Positions 1-10,168 of a DNA stretch of 64,000 nt are shown one piece after another. The stretch covers positions 1,340,567-1,404,566 of the forward strand of contig NZ_CH672395.1 of the NCBI RefSeq assembly GCF_000152985.1, written 5' to 3'. The position numbers and the translations under genes are program-made. A model generated the notes under the pieces. The model was not told the DNA's origin. It worked only from the letters and a program-made list of their open reading frames with translations, and ran no database searches. Every line of letters starts with the position of its first letter. The stretch's first letter is position 1. Source of the stretch: Leeuwenhoekiella blandensis MED217. GTDB taxonomy: Bacteria; Bacteroidota; Bacteroidia; Flavobacteriales; Flavobacteriaceae.

Positions 1-618
1 TATACCATCAATAAGAATCAGTGGTGTTCCGCCATTAATAGAAGTAAAACCTCTGATGTTAATACGAGGTTCTGCACCTATTTTACCGGTACTTTGAGTA
101 ACATTAAGTCCGGGACTTAGACCCTGAAGACTTGAGGTAACGTCGGCTACGGGTCTCTGTTCTAAATTTTCAGTGTTGACCGTGCTAACTGCGGTAGAAA
201 GTTTTTCTCGGCTGGTTTCACCATAACCTACGACAACCACTTCATCAAGTGCATTATTATCTGCTTGTAATTGAACTTGGATCGGGGCCAAAGATTCAAT
301 GGTGATTTCCTGAGTGGTAAATCCTATATAGGAAATTTTAATTACCGCAGGTAATTGAGAAACATTAAGTTCAAAGTTACCATCAAAATCAGAGGAGGCC
401 CCATTGGTGGTATTTACTTCCATAATAGAAGCTCCCGGTAAAGGCATTCCTGTATTGTCAAGAACCGTTCCTGTTAATTTTTGCTGATCGATGTTTGTGT
501 TTAATGGAACGTTGGCCGCATTAATATTGGTTGAGCAGTAGAGTAATAAAGTAATCGCGACCAAAAATTTGGGCACAAGGGCAGGCAATTCAAAAAATTG
601 GAGTAATTTGTTTTTCAT
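1..618 (-). CDS. SusC/RagA-like TonB-dependent receptor, N-terminal part (runs off window)
   Basis: This is the first 206 codons of a TonB-linked outer-membrane receptor that imports oligosaccharides. The ATG is at 616-618 and the frame stays open to base 1, so the C-terminal barrel lies outside the window. An N-terminal hydrophobic signal segment (about 1-34) is followed by a carboxypeptidase-D-like beta-sandwich (about 47-125, with SDFDGNFEL). The plug then begins with the SusC hallmark DEVVVVGYG and continues with SSLQGLSPGLNV and INIRGF. The sequence differs from the complete SusC at 5540-8563, so this is a separate receptor and not a duplicate. A susD partner would be expected beyond the left edge. 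A strong hairpin lies in its leader at 663-688. The family is certain; the substrate is unknown. Confidence 0.93.
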   Translation of the reverse strand, partial: MKNKLLQFFELPALVPKFLVAITLLLYCSTNINAANVPLNTNIDQQKLTGTVLDNTGMPLPGASIMEVNTTNGASSDFDGNFELNVSQLPAVIKISYIGFTTQEITIESLAPIQVQLQADNNALDEVVVVGYGETSREKLSTAVSTVNTENLEQRPVADVTSSLQGLSPGLNVTQSTGKIGAEPRINIRGFTSINGGTPLILIDGI

Positions 619-1250
619 CAGAATGGAACTATGGATTTGTACTGTAGTTTTAGTTTTAATGACCCGTTTCTGGTGCAACAGAAACGGGCTTTAAATTTTT
701 GGGCTAATTCAATAAATGTGTCTTATAATAGGGTCATTAAGAGGTTAGAATTTTCTTTGAAGACAAAAAAACGGCTTATATCTTCCAATTGGATTAACTT
801 AATTTTATCTAAATCTTAAATAGTAAATGGTTTTAGTTAGAAGCTTAACCTTGAGTTTACAAAGTAGCGGAATAGAAAAAGTTGGGTTAATCTACTTCTA
901 TGATAATCTTATAAATGGGAAAACATGAGGATCATTACGTGAAATTACATTGTATGATTCTCGTGCAAGTTCTTTAGCGCTGCATTTAGATAGCGACCAA
1001 TTCTGTGGAAGGATAAATACTTATGAAGTGGAGAGCTGCCCAAAACCTATACACGATCATACATAAATAATTGGCCTGAGCTGAGTCACCTAAAGAATAT
1101 TAGGTTAAATAAAGGTTCTAATTTATGCTGGCTAGGATCAAAAATCAAGACATATTTAGAGATTAAATATAAGGTTTGCCTTAAAATACTCGCCTTATAG
1201 TATAACAACTCAAAGTCTACCTTTCTATGAATCGCTTTATATACCTAAAT
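619..1250. other. 632-bp intergenic region between the SusC start and the regulator stop
   Basis: This stretch separates the minus-strand regulator gene (stop at 1251) from the minus-strand susC start (618), so it should carry the promoter and leader of that receptor gene. It holds a perfect 10-bp hairpin (663-688) and a weak 6-bp hairpin (1088-1105). A 62-codon open frame at 631-819 has no recognisable motif and lies opposite the susC leader, so I do not call it a gene. I found no clear TAnnTTTG promoter on the minus strand. Confidence 0.6.
663..688 (-). promoter_or_regulatory. Perfect hairpin in the leader of the susC-like gene
   Basis: CCCGTTTCTG and CAGAAACGGG form a perfect 10-bp stem around a 6-base loop, ending 44 bases upstream of the susC ATG on the minus strand. 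Read on the minus strand, the stem is followed by an A-rich run and not by T residues, so it is not a usual terminator. It may be a leader RNA structure or a protein-binding site. Function is inferred from position only. Confidence 0.5.
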
Positions 1251-4200
1251 TTAATCAACTTTCTTTAAAAATTCAGATGGTGGCATTCCAAAGTGCTTTT
1301 GAAAATTTCGGCCAAAGTTGGTTTGTGATTTATAACCAACCTCCTCAGCGATTTCAAAAATTTTCTTGTTTGATGTTTTCAATAGAAATGCTGCTTTTCT
1401 GAGTCTACTTACATTTATGAGTTCGTTGGGGGATAGTTCAGAGATTTCTTTTATTTTTCGGTATAATGTTGATCGGCTCATATTCATTAAGCGAGCTAAT
1501 GACTCTACATTAAGATGAGGCTCTTCTAAGTTTTGCAAAATTACCGTATCCAATTTGGAAAGAAAATTTTGGTCGGAGACAGAGGTTGACAATGACTTCA
1601 AATGGGCTAGAGGCGAACTACTATAATGCCCTAAAATCGTTCTTCTATTTTCAAGAAGGTTCGAGATTTGTACTAAAACATGATCCATTGAAAATGGTTT
1701 TGAAATGTAGGCATCTGCACCTGATTCTAAGCCTTCAATTTTTGCGTTTAAAGCACTTTTAGCTGTTAATAGGATTACAGGGATGTGACTAGATTTAATG
1801 TCCTCTTTGATAAATCGACATAATTCAATTCCATTCAAAATTGGCATCATGACATCACTTATTACAAGTTGAATTTCGTATTTCGAAATATAGTCTAAGG
1901 CTTTCTCACCGTTCCAGGCTATTATAACATTATAAATAGAAGACAGTTCTGAATACATGAAATCTGCAAGCTCTCGGTTGTCTTCGGCAACTAAAATAGT
2001 CGGTATATTTTTATTAAGATTCGGTGTGCCGTGAGTAGATGGATGAGTACCTATGGAATCATAGTGTTTGTGCACATTTTTTAAACCTTCAGATTGATGA
2101 ATAGGCATTTGTAAGATGAACGTATTCATTTTTATCTGTGGTTCAAAATATAAGCTACCGTGGTGCAGCTCGGTCAAAGAGTGAGCGAGTGATAACCCTA
2201 TTCCTGTGCCTAGATTAAGGCGATCTCCTGGAACGCGGTAAAAAGGTTCGAAGATTCGTTTTTGAAGTTCCGTTGGGATTAATTTTCCGTCGTTTTGTAT
2301 CGTTATTAGAAAGTCTGATTCTACTAATTTGAGATTGATTAAGACTTTGCTTTTAGAGTATTTAATAGCATTGTTAAAAAGGTTACTCAATATTTTTTTT
2401 ATGGCTTCTTCATCTACAAATACGTAGATAGGTTCTTCTGTTTTTAAAAGTGAAAATTCGAGTTGTTTTTCTTGAATCATCTGACTGAAACGTACATAGG
2501 TCTCTTCAAGAATCTCATTGATGTTGACCTCTACGAAATTCAGTTTTACATGCTGCATTTCCGTTTTTCTAAAATCGAGCAATTCATTTACAAGGTTTAA
2601 AAGTCTTGAGGTGTTTTTCTCCATAATACCCAAATTTTTGGGTATTTCGGGGGACTTATAAGAGCTTTTTAAAAGCTTTTCTAAGGGGCTCTTTATCAGG
2701 GTCAGCGGTGTGCGTATTTCGTGAGCAATATTGGTGAAAAATTCAATTTTTGCTTGATAGATTTCTTTTTCTTTAGCATTTTCCAGCTGACGTATTCTGC
2801 TATTATTTTTATCCTTAGTATAGCGGTGATAGTATTGAAGCGATAAAAACGCTATAACTATAAACAAGAGAATATATAAGGAGTATGCGGTTCTACTGGC
2901 AAAAAATGGAGGTGTTATTTCAATTTCTAGAAAATCGTCATTAGTACTGCAAACACCGTGGCTATTTAATGCTTTAACTCTAAATAAATATGTGCCGGGG
3001 GGAAGTTGAGTGAAATTGACCTCGTGATTTTTACCTAGGCTTATCCAGTTATCGTTAAGACCTTCTAGTTTATACCAATATTTGGTCATCTCAGGTGCGG
3101 TATAACTCAGGGTAGCAAATTCAAGTTTAAATGTGGATTGTTTATGAGTAAGACTCAATTTACTTGAAAAGGAAATTGATTTATTTAGAGGTGAATTAGC
3201 ATTCTTGACACTTACTTCTTTGTTGTTAATTTGAATATCAGTGATATATATGGGTGGCTGATATGTGTTTTTAATAAAGGTATCAGGGTTAAAGCTGACC
3301 AGACCGTTAACGCTACCAAAATACATGACACCTGATTCGTCTTTAAATGCTGAACTGTAATTAAACTGGTCACTTAATAAACCATTCGATTTAGTAAAAA
3401 CTTTAATCTTCTCATTAACAGGATTGAATTCTACAAGACCGCTGGAAGTGCTAATCCATAAATCTTTATTTTGATCTTCAAGAATAGAATAAGTTACATT
3501 GCTTGGGAGTCCATCACTTTTGGTTATTCTTCTAAAATTTTTCTGTTCAGGATTGTATTTATTAAGGCCGTTTTCCGTGGTCACCCATAGCCGGTTTTCT
3601 GAGTCTTCAAAAATACCATTAATGACATTAGTACTAATACTGTTCGGATCTTTACTGTTGTATTTAAAAAAGCCTTTTTCCCCGCTTTTAGGATTGTAAT
3701 AGTACAAACCATCCCAATAAGTTCCCGCCCACAAAACCCCTTGATGATCTTCAATTAAATAGGTGTAATGATAGGCTTCGGGAAAAGCTGTTACAACTTC
3801 AAATTCATTTAAATCTTCTTGAAAGCGATGAATTCCCGCAGAGGTTAGCACATAAAGATCTTTGTTTTTGGCTTCAAAAATATAGAGTATAAAGTCACTG
3901 CGTAACCCCTCGCCATTTTTCCCAGAGCCATAATGCTTGATTAATTTTCCAGTCTTGATATTAATCACATCAAGACCGTGTTCAAATGTACCTATCCACA
4001 ATTCATCATTGCGAGCTAGTAACCCATGAATATTATAATGAGCAATGGGGCCTTTATTTTTTACTGAAGCATAATTTTTAAATATTTCTGTTTGAGGGTT
4101 CAGGCGGTTTAAACCTGCATCTTCAGTTCCAATCCACAAATTACCGTAATTATCCTTTTGAATTTCCCTGACAGCATTGCCACTAATAGAGTTTTCACCC

Positions 4201-5189
4201 ACTCGTGGAAAGTAACGTTTAATAGGGGTGTATTCTTTTGGGAAATAATTTACACCACCAAAATAAGTGCCTATCCAAACCCCATCTTCTTGGTCAAGAA
4301 CCAGGCAGTAAATGGCATTATCAGATATAGAGTAGGGATTATTGTAATTTTTTTTAAAGTTGTCTAAAACTTTAGTTTTAAGATTGTAAATAAAAATTCC
4401 AGATTCGCTTGCAATCCATAGTTCGTATTTATTTTTCCTTAGAAATTTTCTGACAAATAATGGATTTTCTTTCTCTGAAAATAAACTTGTAGTGTGGTTA
4501 TTCACGAGAGTATGCGTCAGTACACCGTTATCTTTAGTACCTATATATAAGGTGTCATCAGCAATGTCTGCTGCGATTTCGGTAATGTTTACATTTCCAC
4601 TAGAGTTAAAACCCAGATAAAGTTGCTGTAAAGAATTGGTATCTTCAACATAGGTGTATATCTGCTCAAAACTTGAAACGTAGATTTTGCCGTTTTCACT
4701 TTTGGATATAAATGAGAAATTGGCCTCTTTAAAAACTTCTTCAGAATTATCAATAAGAGATTTCTTATATAAATTTCCTGAGGCTATATACCAGATGTTT
4801 CCTTTATTATCGTGGGTGATGTCAAGAATAGGTAGATCTTTTGTACTATTTAAGAGACTAAACGATTCGGTTTGTTCGTGGTATTTAAAAAGACCGGTAT
4901 CTGTGCCTACCCATAGGGTGTTGTCGAACTCATATAGACAACGAATAAAATTGCTTCCTATACTACTGGAATCATTTGGGTTATGCTGAAAAATTTTATA
5001 GCTGTATCCATCAAACCTATTGAGTCCATCTTTAGTTCCAAACCACATAAATCCTCGATGATCTTGCAACATACTAATCACCGAATTATGGGATAAGCCA
5101 TCTTCCACTCTATAATGATGAAAATTGGGACTTTGACAATAGCTATTGACGATCCAAAAAGTTGCAATTAGGAAAAAACTGAATTTCAT
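1251..5189 (-). CDS. Hybrid two-component system sensor/response regulator (HTCS)
   Basis: This is a one-protein signalling system of the type that controls polysaccharide-utilisation loci in Bacteroidota. In order it shows a signal peptide (1-18, next residue Gln); a long periplasmic sensor of repeated Reg_prop propeller blades (about 20-660, many W-x-G-T/S motifs); a Y_Y_Y domain (about 690-760); one membrane segment (about 769-787); a histidine kinase with phosphoacceptor His823 in NIAHEIRTPL; an ATPase domain with GTGIGLSLA; a receiver domain with Asp1112 in LVISDVMMP; and an AraC-type DNA-binding domain (about 1210-1312). All catalytic positions I checked are present. It lies between two susC genes facing away from it and probably controls the divergent susC/susD operon at 5540. 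The ligand is likely an oligosaccharide, unidentified. Confidence 0.96.
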   Translation of the reverse strand: MKFSFFLIATFWIVNSYCQSPNFHHYRVEDGLSHNSVISMLQDHRGFMWFGTKDGLNRFDGYSYKIFQHNPNDSSSIGSNFIRCLYEFDNTLWVGTDTGLFKYHEQTESFSLLNSTKDLPILDITHDNKGNIWYIASGNLYKKSLIDNSEEVFKEANFSFISKSENGKIYVSSFEQIYTYVEDTNSLQQLYLGFNSSGNVNITEIAADIADDTLYIGTKDNGVLTHTLVNNHTTSLFSEKENPLFVRKFLRKNKYELWIASESGIFIYNLKTKVLDNFKKNYNNPYSISDNAIYCLVLDQEDGVWIGTYFGGVNYFPKEYTPIKRYFPRVGENSISGNAVREIQKDNYGNLWIGTEDAGLNRLNPQTEIFKNYASVKNKGPIAHYNIHGLLARNDELWIGTFEHGLDVINIKTGKLIKHYGSGKNGEGLRSDFILYIFEAKNKDLYVLTSAGIHRFQEDLNEFEVVTAFPEAYHYTYLIEDHQGVLWAGTYWDGLYYYNPKSGEKGFFKYNSKDPNSISTNVINGIFEDSENRLWVTTENGLNKYNPEQKNFRRITKSDGLPSNVTYSILEDQNKDLWISTSSGLVEFNPVNEKIKVFTKSNGLLSDQFNYSSAFKDESGVMYFGSVNGLVSFNPDTFIKNTYQPPIYITDIQINNKEVSVKNANSPLNKSISFSSKLSLTHKQSTFKLEFATLSYTAPEMTKYWYKLEGLNDNWISLGKNHEVNFTQLPPGTYLFRVKALNSHGVCSTNDDFLEIEITPPFFASRTAYSLYILLFIVIAFLSLQYYHRYTKDKNNSRIRQLENAKEKEIYQAKIEFFTNIAHEIRTPLTLIKSPLEKLLKSSYKSPEIPKNLGIMEKNTSRLLNLVNELLDFRKTEMQHVKLNFVEVNINEILEETYVRFSQMIQEKQLEFSLLKTEEPIYVFVDEEAIKKILSNLFNNAIKYSKSKVLINLKLVESDFLITIQNDGKLIPTELQKRIFEPFYRVPGDRLNLGTGIGLSLAHSLTELHHGSLYFEPQIKMNTFILQMPIHQSEGLKNVHKHYDSIGTHPSTHGTPNLNKNIPTILVAEDNRELADFMYSELSSIYNVIIAWNGEKALDYISKYEIQLVISDVMMPILNGIELCRFIKEDIKSSHIPVILLTAKSALNAKIEGLESGADAYISKPFSMDHVLVQISNLLENRRTILGHYSSSPLAHLKSLSTSVSDQNFLSKLDTVILQNLEEPHLNVESLARLMNMSRSTLYRKIKEISELSPNELINVSRLRKAAFLLKTSNKKIFEIAEEVGYKSQTNFGRNFQKHFGMPPSEFLKKVD

Positions 5190-5539
5190 AAATACAAAGC
5201 ACGTAATTAAAACACGATTTGAATTAATACATCCGTCCTATACTTCGACGATTTGTTTCAAAAGGTCTAAAACTTAACTTTTTCTTAAAGATGAACAGAA
5301 GCGTCGAAAGATTGAAACACCAATTCAATGAACTTTCGAATTAAAATAATCTCCTTTGTAGTGAGGCGAAATGATAAAATAACACCCTTTCTATTGAGGT
5401 ATTAATAGAATTGAATATCAAAAAGTAAAGTATTGTTAAATTAGGGCAATAAGCCTTTTTCGTTTTAAGGGTGTTTAATAATTGAAAACTTCATTAAATC
5501 GTCTCAATTAACTAAAACTAAAATTTCAAATGAAATTCT
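5190..5539 (+). promoter_or_regulatory. 350-bp divergent control region, HTCS / susC operon
   Basis: This AT-rich spacer lies between the divergent regulator and susC and should hold both promoters and the AraC-domain binding site. Two visible features could be operators. AACACCCTT at 5381-5389 is repeated in inverted form as AAGGGTGTT at 5467-5475, and TTCGACG near 5244-5250 is inverted as CGTCGAA near 5302-5308. I found no exact TAnnTTTG box, which is consistent with an activator-dependent promoter. No gene is visible here. The assignment as a regulatory region rests on position. Confidence 0.5.
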
Positions 5540-8500
5540 ATGAAAACTAATTTACGTAACAATTTAAAGTCGATCTTATTCCTGACTTTGATTGTTTTTT
5601 GCTTTAATCAATCGTTTGCGCAAGAAACAGAAATCACAGGAACTGTTACCACTACAACTGGAGAGCCTATTCCATTTGCAAACATTTTAATTAAGGGCAC
5701 ATCACAAGGAACTTCTGCTGATTTTGATGGTATTTATTCCATATCAGCAGCAAGCGATCAGATATTGGTGTTCAGCTATGTTGGGTTTAAAACATTAGAA
5801 GTTCCGGTTGGAGATCAAAAAGTAGTTGATGTTCAATTGCAAGAAGATGTTGCAACTTTAGACGAAATCGTTGTAGTGGGGTATGGTACCCAAGATAAAA
5901 AAGATCTTACCAGTGCTATATCGGTGGTTAAATCTGACCAAATTCAGAAAAGACAAACAACTACGGTAGCTGAAAGTTTACAAGGTTTGGCGACTGGGGT
6001 TAATGTGCGTGGTGGTGGTCAACCAGGGCAAGAGGCCAAAATTGAAATTCGTGGCTTAAAAAATCTTCAAAATGCCAATCCGCTATACGTGATAGATGGA
6101 TTAGTGACCACGGCCAACCGTGATTTTAACCCTAATGATATTGAGTCTATTCAAATCCTTAAGGATGCAGCTGCAGCTGCAATCTATGGTTCACGAGCGG
6201 CAAACGGGGTAATAATTATTACTACTAAAAAGGGTAAACAGGGGCCCTTGCAAGTTTCAGTGAGCTCAAAATGGAGTGTAACTGAGGTTCCTCGATATGA
6301 TTTAGCCGGGCAAGAAGAGTTTGTTCGTTTAAACAATATGGCTTATGATAATGCTGGTATTCCTAGGCAAGATTTAAACCTAGATGTAAACACAGATTGG
6401 CAGGAAGAAGTATTCCGTACAGGCCTTATTCAAGATCAGAATGTAAGTTTTTCTGGCGGTGGAGAAAACTCCTCTTACTTTATGTCTGGTAATTATTTTG
6501 GTAATAAAGGAACTGTAATAGGTACAAAATTTGATCGAGTATCCTTTAGGGTAAACAGTAGTGGTACCAAGGGAATTTTTAGTATTGGTGAGAATCTAGC
6601 GCTTTCTAACTCTAAAAATAATGAAATAGGTGGACCGGAAGCGTTACGTGGAAATCCATTTATTGATGTAGTAAGATTATTTCCTACTATTCCAGTATAT
6701 GATGAAGATAATCCAGGTGGATATGGTTATGGTAAATCTGGAGTCGCAAATACTTTTGCTGCGAATCCAGTGGCCATTTCAAATCTTATTGATCAATCGA
6801 TACAAAACTTTAGAATTCGAGGTAACGTATGGGCGGAGCTCAATCCCTTTCCTTTTTTAAAGTATCGAGCGAGTTTTGGCTATGAGACTAGTTTTGACAA
6901 TTTCAAATATTTGAGAAAAGAAGGTAGCTGGACGTTGAATCAACCTTATGAGGCATCATTTACCAATCAAAACAGGGCCCAATCCCAAACGAAATTATTA
7001 GAAAATACGTTGACTTTTACCCACGATTTTGGGAAGCACGGTCTTACAGTTCTAGCAGGTACGACGTATCAGAAGGATAGCTACGAACAAATAAATGGAT
7101 TAAAGAGAAATTTGCTTGTCAACCCGAATACTGGAGAATACTTTGACGTTTTAGATTTAGGGGATCAAGCACAAGTAGGTGGATTTAGAAATGAAGCTTC
7201 CTTACTTTCTTACTTAGGAAGATTGGAATACAATTATGACGACCGGTATTTATTGAATGCAGTATTCAGAAGAGATGGCTCCTCACGCTTTAGTGATGCT
7301 AATAAATGGTCTAATTTTCCGTCACTCTCGTTAGCCTGGCGTTTGAGTAACGAATCTTTTTTTAATATAGAATCCATTAGTGACTTGAAACTACGTGCAA
7401 GTTATGGAGAGTTAGGGAGTGGGAACATAGGCAATTATGAGTATCAAGGATTTATAAACACCTTTGGTGCGATAGTTTTAGGTACAGGTCAGAACTTGAC
7501 CCCATCCGCTACACAGGTCAGACTTGCTAATTCAGAACTGCAGTGGGAGACCTTAAAACAGACCAATCTAGGTTTGGATCTAGCCTTATTTAAAAATAAA
7601 CTTCAAATAACAGCAGATTACTTTATTGCAAAGACCGAAAATGTGCTGTTTGGTTTTCCAATTTTATTATCGACAGGTAATGATGGTGGAAACCCTATTG
7701 CAAATGCAGCAACCGTTGAGAACAAAGGTTTTGAATTGAATATAGCCTATAACAAAGTCATCAATAATGATTTAAGTTTCAATGCTTCTTTAAACTTCAC
7801 GAAACTTAACAATAAGTTGGTTAAACTAGGGAATGGTTTAAATGAAAGTATTCAAGGAAATACTATAACCAGAGCAGGCGGTCCTGTGGGTATGTGGTAT
7901 GTATTGCAAACTGACGGCTTGTTTCAGAGTCAAGACGAAATAAACAATTATACGAATTCTGAAGGAGAGGTTATTCAGCCAGGAGCTGTACCAGGAGATA
8001 TACGTTTCGTTGATTTTAATGATGATGGTGAAATTACTAATGAAGACAAATCAATTGTAGCAAGCCCGTGGCCAGATTTTGAGATGGGCTTCAACGCAGG
8101 TGTTACGTATAAGGATTTTGATTTCTCAATGAACTGGATTGGTTCTTTCGGAGCTACCGTTTACAACGGATATCGCAGTATAGTAGATCGTTTTGATGAC
8201 GATAGTAATTACCGGGCCGGTGTACAACCTTGGACTCCAGAAAATCCAAACACCGATTTTCCTAGGATTGTAAAAGGAACAACGCTCAATTCACGGGCAG
8301 ATAGTGATAGATGGTTAGAGGATGGAAGTTTTGCCCGCTTAAAATACATCGGATTAGGATATAGTTTGCCTCAAAATACTCTTGAAAAAATAGGATTTTC
8401 AAAAGTTCGTTTGAGCCTTTCTGCTCAAAATATAATCACGATCACGGGATATGAAGGTCTAGATCCTGAGTTCAGCAATAGTAATATTTTTCAACGAGGT

Positions 8501-8563
8501 GTAGACTTAGGTTCCTATCCTAACGTACAAACTTATTCATTAGGAGTAGAATTTGGTTTCTAA
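5540..8563 (+). CDS. SusC/RagA family TonB-dependent outer-membrane receptor
   Basis: This 1007-residue protein is a full-length SusC homologue that would import glycan fragments across the outer membrane together with the SusD encoded next. It has a signal peptide (1-27, cleavage before Gln28), a carboxypeptidase-D-like domain (about 30-110), the VVVGYGTQ motif, and a plug domain (about 115-230) with ESLQGLATGVNV, IEIRGL and PLYVIDGL. A long barrel ends in aromatic Phe (GVEFGF), the usual signal for barrel assembly. Length is typical for the family. The gene is 16 bp from susD and divergent from the regulator, so it is the first gene of a regulated operon. An ATG ten bases upstream is out of frame and stops at once. 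Confidence 0.97.
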   Translation: MKTNLRNNLKSILFLTLIVFCFNQSFAQETEITGTVTTTTGEPIPFANILIKGTSQGTSADFDGIYSISAASDQILVFSYVGFKTLEVPVGDQKVVDVQLQEDVATLDEIVVVGYGTQDKKDLTSAISVVKSDQIQKRQTTTVAESLQGLATGVNVRGGGQPGQEAKIEIRGLKNLQNANPLYVIDGLVTTANRDFNPNDIESIQILKDAAAAAIYGSRAANGVIIITTKKGKQGPLQVSVSSKWSVTEVPRYDLAGQEEFVRLNNMAYDNAGIPRQDLNLDVNTDWQEEVFRTGLIQDQNVSFSGGGENSSYFMSGNYFGNKGTVIGTKFDRVSFRVNSSGTKGIFSIGENLALSNSKNNEIGGPEALRGNPFIDVVRLFPTIPVYDEDNPGGYGYGKSGVANTFAANPVAISNLIDQSIQNFRIRGNVWAELNPFPFLKYRASFGYETSFDNFKYLRKEGSWTLNQPYEASFTNQNRAQSQTKLLENTLTFTHDFGKHGLTVLAGTTYQKDSYEQINGLKRNLLVNPNTGEYFDVLDLGDQAQVGGFRNEASLLSYLGRLEYNYDDRYLLNAVFRRDGSSRFSDANKWSNFPSLSLAWRLSNESFFNIESISDLKLRASYGELGSGNIGNYEYQGFINTFGAIVLGTGQNLTPSATQVRLANSELQWETLKQTNLGLDLALFKNKLQITADYFIAKTENVLFGFPILLSTGNDGGNPIANAATVENKGFELNIAYNKVINNDLSFNASLNFTKLNNKLVKLGNGLNESIQGNTITRAGGPVGMWYVLQTDGLFQSQDEINNYTNSEGEVIQPGAVPGDIRFVDFNDDGEITNEDKSIVASPWPDFEMGFNAGVTYKDFDFSMNWIGSFGATVYNGYRSIVDRFDDDSNYRAGVQPWTPENPNTDFPRIVKGTTLNSRADSDRWLEDGSFARLKYIGLGYSLPQNTLEKIGFSKVRLSLSAQNIITITGYEGLDPEFSNSNIFQRGVDLGSYPNVQTYSLGVEFGF

Positions 8564-8579
8564 ATAAAACAGTAATAAA

Positions 8580-10109
8580 ATGAGAAAAATACTAACAATA
8601 CTTACAGTAACCTGTTCGCTTCTGGGGGTAGTTTCCTGCCAAGAAGACGAGCTTGATCTTAAAAACCCAAATGCATTGACCACAGATCAATTTTGGGTGA
8701 CGCCGAATGATGCAGAGTTAGGTGTTAATGCCATTTATGCAATGTCTTATAAGGATGGCTTATGGTCTAGATGGATGTCTTTTAGACTCGATTTAACTTC
8801 AGATGAAGGTTTCAGCCAAAGCCCGTGGATAGAATTAGCAGACTGGACACGTTTTAATTATATCAACTATAATTTTTGGGAGGGTAATGGTGTGACGTGG
8901 AGAGATACCTATAAAGCCATTTTTAGAGCCAATCAAGTATTAGCAAATGTGCCGGATATAGAGTTTGATGATGCGACAAGAAAGCAATCTATATTGGCAG
9001 AAGCTAAGTTTTTACGGGCGTTGAATTATTACTATGTGGGCTTACTTTGGGAGAATGCGCCTATTATTTTGGAGCCTTCAAAGCCAGATGATTTGCCGAT
9101 GCAATCCACTCAGCAGGAGATCTACAGCCAAGCCGAATTAGACCTCAATGAAGCTTTCGAAGATTTACCCTTACAATGGGATGCTGAGAATCTTGGACGT
9201 CCTACAAAAGGTGCAGCAAAAGCAATGCTTGCGAAAATTTATATGCAACAGCGCCAATGGGGTGCTGCAAAAACTGCATTGGATTTTTTAGTTGTAGGAG
9301 AAGGAGCGAACTATAGTCTGGTATCAAATTATAAGGACAATTTTACAGATATAAATGAGAATAACTCAGAATCTGTATATGAGATTCAGTTTGGGGATCA
9401 GCGGAGAGGTGGTACTGGAGAAGGACCGAACGCAGCCGTATCAAGTACCAGAGCTCAGTTTTTTGCCCCTCGCGGGATTGGCTGGTCAGATGGACAAGCC
9501 CGTTTTTGGCTTGTAAATGCTTTTAAGCAAGAATTAACGGTCGATGGCAACCTAGATCCACGATTGCAACATTCTCTTTTTTATCCAGATCTATTTGAAG
9601 ATTTTGGAGATAAAACTTACTCTAGAGACTGGGAGTGGGGAGAAGATGAGGCTTGGTTTAGAAAGGGAGCGCGTGATTATAAACGTGATAATGAAGATTA
9701 TTTTTCTGAAGTAAACTGGCGATTAATTCGTTATGCTGATATTCTATTGCGTTATGCAGAAGTTTTAAATGAACTAGATATGACGGCAGATGCTTATCAA
9801 TATGTTGATCAGGTTCGAGCACGTGCAAATATGGCTCCGCTTGCTACAGCATATCCTGAAATAGGAAATGATCGTGATCTGTTTCTAGAGCGTCTTAAAA
9901 TAGAACGTGTTTTAGAATTATCTGGCGAAAGTGTGCGTTGGGAAGATCTTAAAAGATGGGGTGATTTAGAAACGCAGGAGTCTGTAGATGCGATAGCAGA
10001 GCGTGATCCCGATTTTAAAAACTTTGAAATAGGTAAGAATATTCGTTTGCCTTTACCACAAGTAGAAGTAGAAAATAATCCTAATATGGAACAAAATCCA
10101 CAATATTAA
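8580..10109 (+). CDS. SusD/RagB family glycan-binding outer-membrane lipoprotein
   Basis: This 509-residue protein is the surface lid that binds glycan and caps the SusC barrel. A lipoprotein signal ends in GVVSC with Cys20 as the lipidated residue, followed by the acidic QEDE typical of surface-exported lipoproteins in Bacteroidota. The N-terminal NPNALTTDQFW and the C-terminal ERVLELSGESVRWEDLKRW and IRLPLPQVEVENNPNMEQNP are characteristic of RagB/SusD proteins, with TPR-like helices between. It follows susC by 16 bp and is certainly co-transcribed. A hairpin just after its stop may lower expression of the enzymes downstream. Substrate specificity cannot be read from the sequence. Confidence 0.97.
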   Translation: MRKILTILTVTCSLLGVVSCQEDELDLKNPNALTTDQFWVTPNDAELGVNAIYAMSYKDGLWSRWMSFRLDLTSDEGFSQSPWIELADWTRFNYINYNFWEGNGVTWRDTYKAIFRANQVLANVPDIEFDDATRKQSILAEAKFLRALNYYYVGLLWENAPIILEPSKPDDLPMQSTQQEIYSQAELDLNEAFEDLPLQWDAENLGRPTKGAAKAMLAKIYMQQRQWGAAKTALDFLVVGEGANYSLVSNYKDNFTDINENNSESVYEIQFGDQRRGGTGEGPNAAVSSTRAQFFAPRGIGWSDGQARFWLVNAFKQELTVDGNLDPRLQHSLFYPDLFEDFGDKTYSRDWEWGEDEAWFRKGARDYKRDNEDYFSEVNWRLIRYADILLRYAEVLNELDMTADAYQYVDQVRARANMAPLATAYPEIGNDRDLFLERLKIERVLELSGESVRWEDLKRWGDLETQESVDAIAERDPDFKNFEIGKNIRLPLPQVEVENNPNMEQNPQY

Positions 10110-10118
10110 CAACCCTAG

Positions 10119-10143
10119 TGCCTCCAAGTAAAGTATGGAGGTA
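10119..10143 (+). terminator. Hairpin between susD and the glycosidase gene (possible attenuator)
   Basis: TGCCTCCA and TGGAGGTA form an 8-bp stem (one G-U pair) with a 9-base loop, followed by TTTT. It starts 10 bases after the susD stop. The T run is short, so it probably lets part of the transcription through and sets susC/susD expression above that of the enzymes. This is inference from structure and position. Confidence 0.5.
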
Positions 10144-10168
10144 TTTTGAGGGGTCAAATATAAAATTG

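Noticed and set aside
631-819. 62-codon open frame upstream of the regulator region
   Set aside because: It runs opposite the susC leader, covers the leader hairpin, and has no recognisable motif or supporting context.
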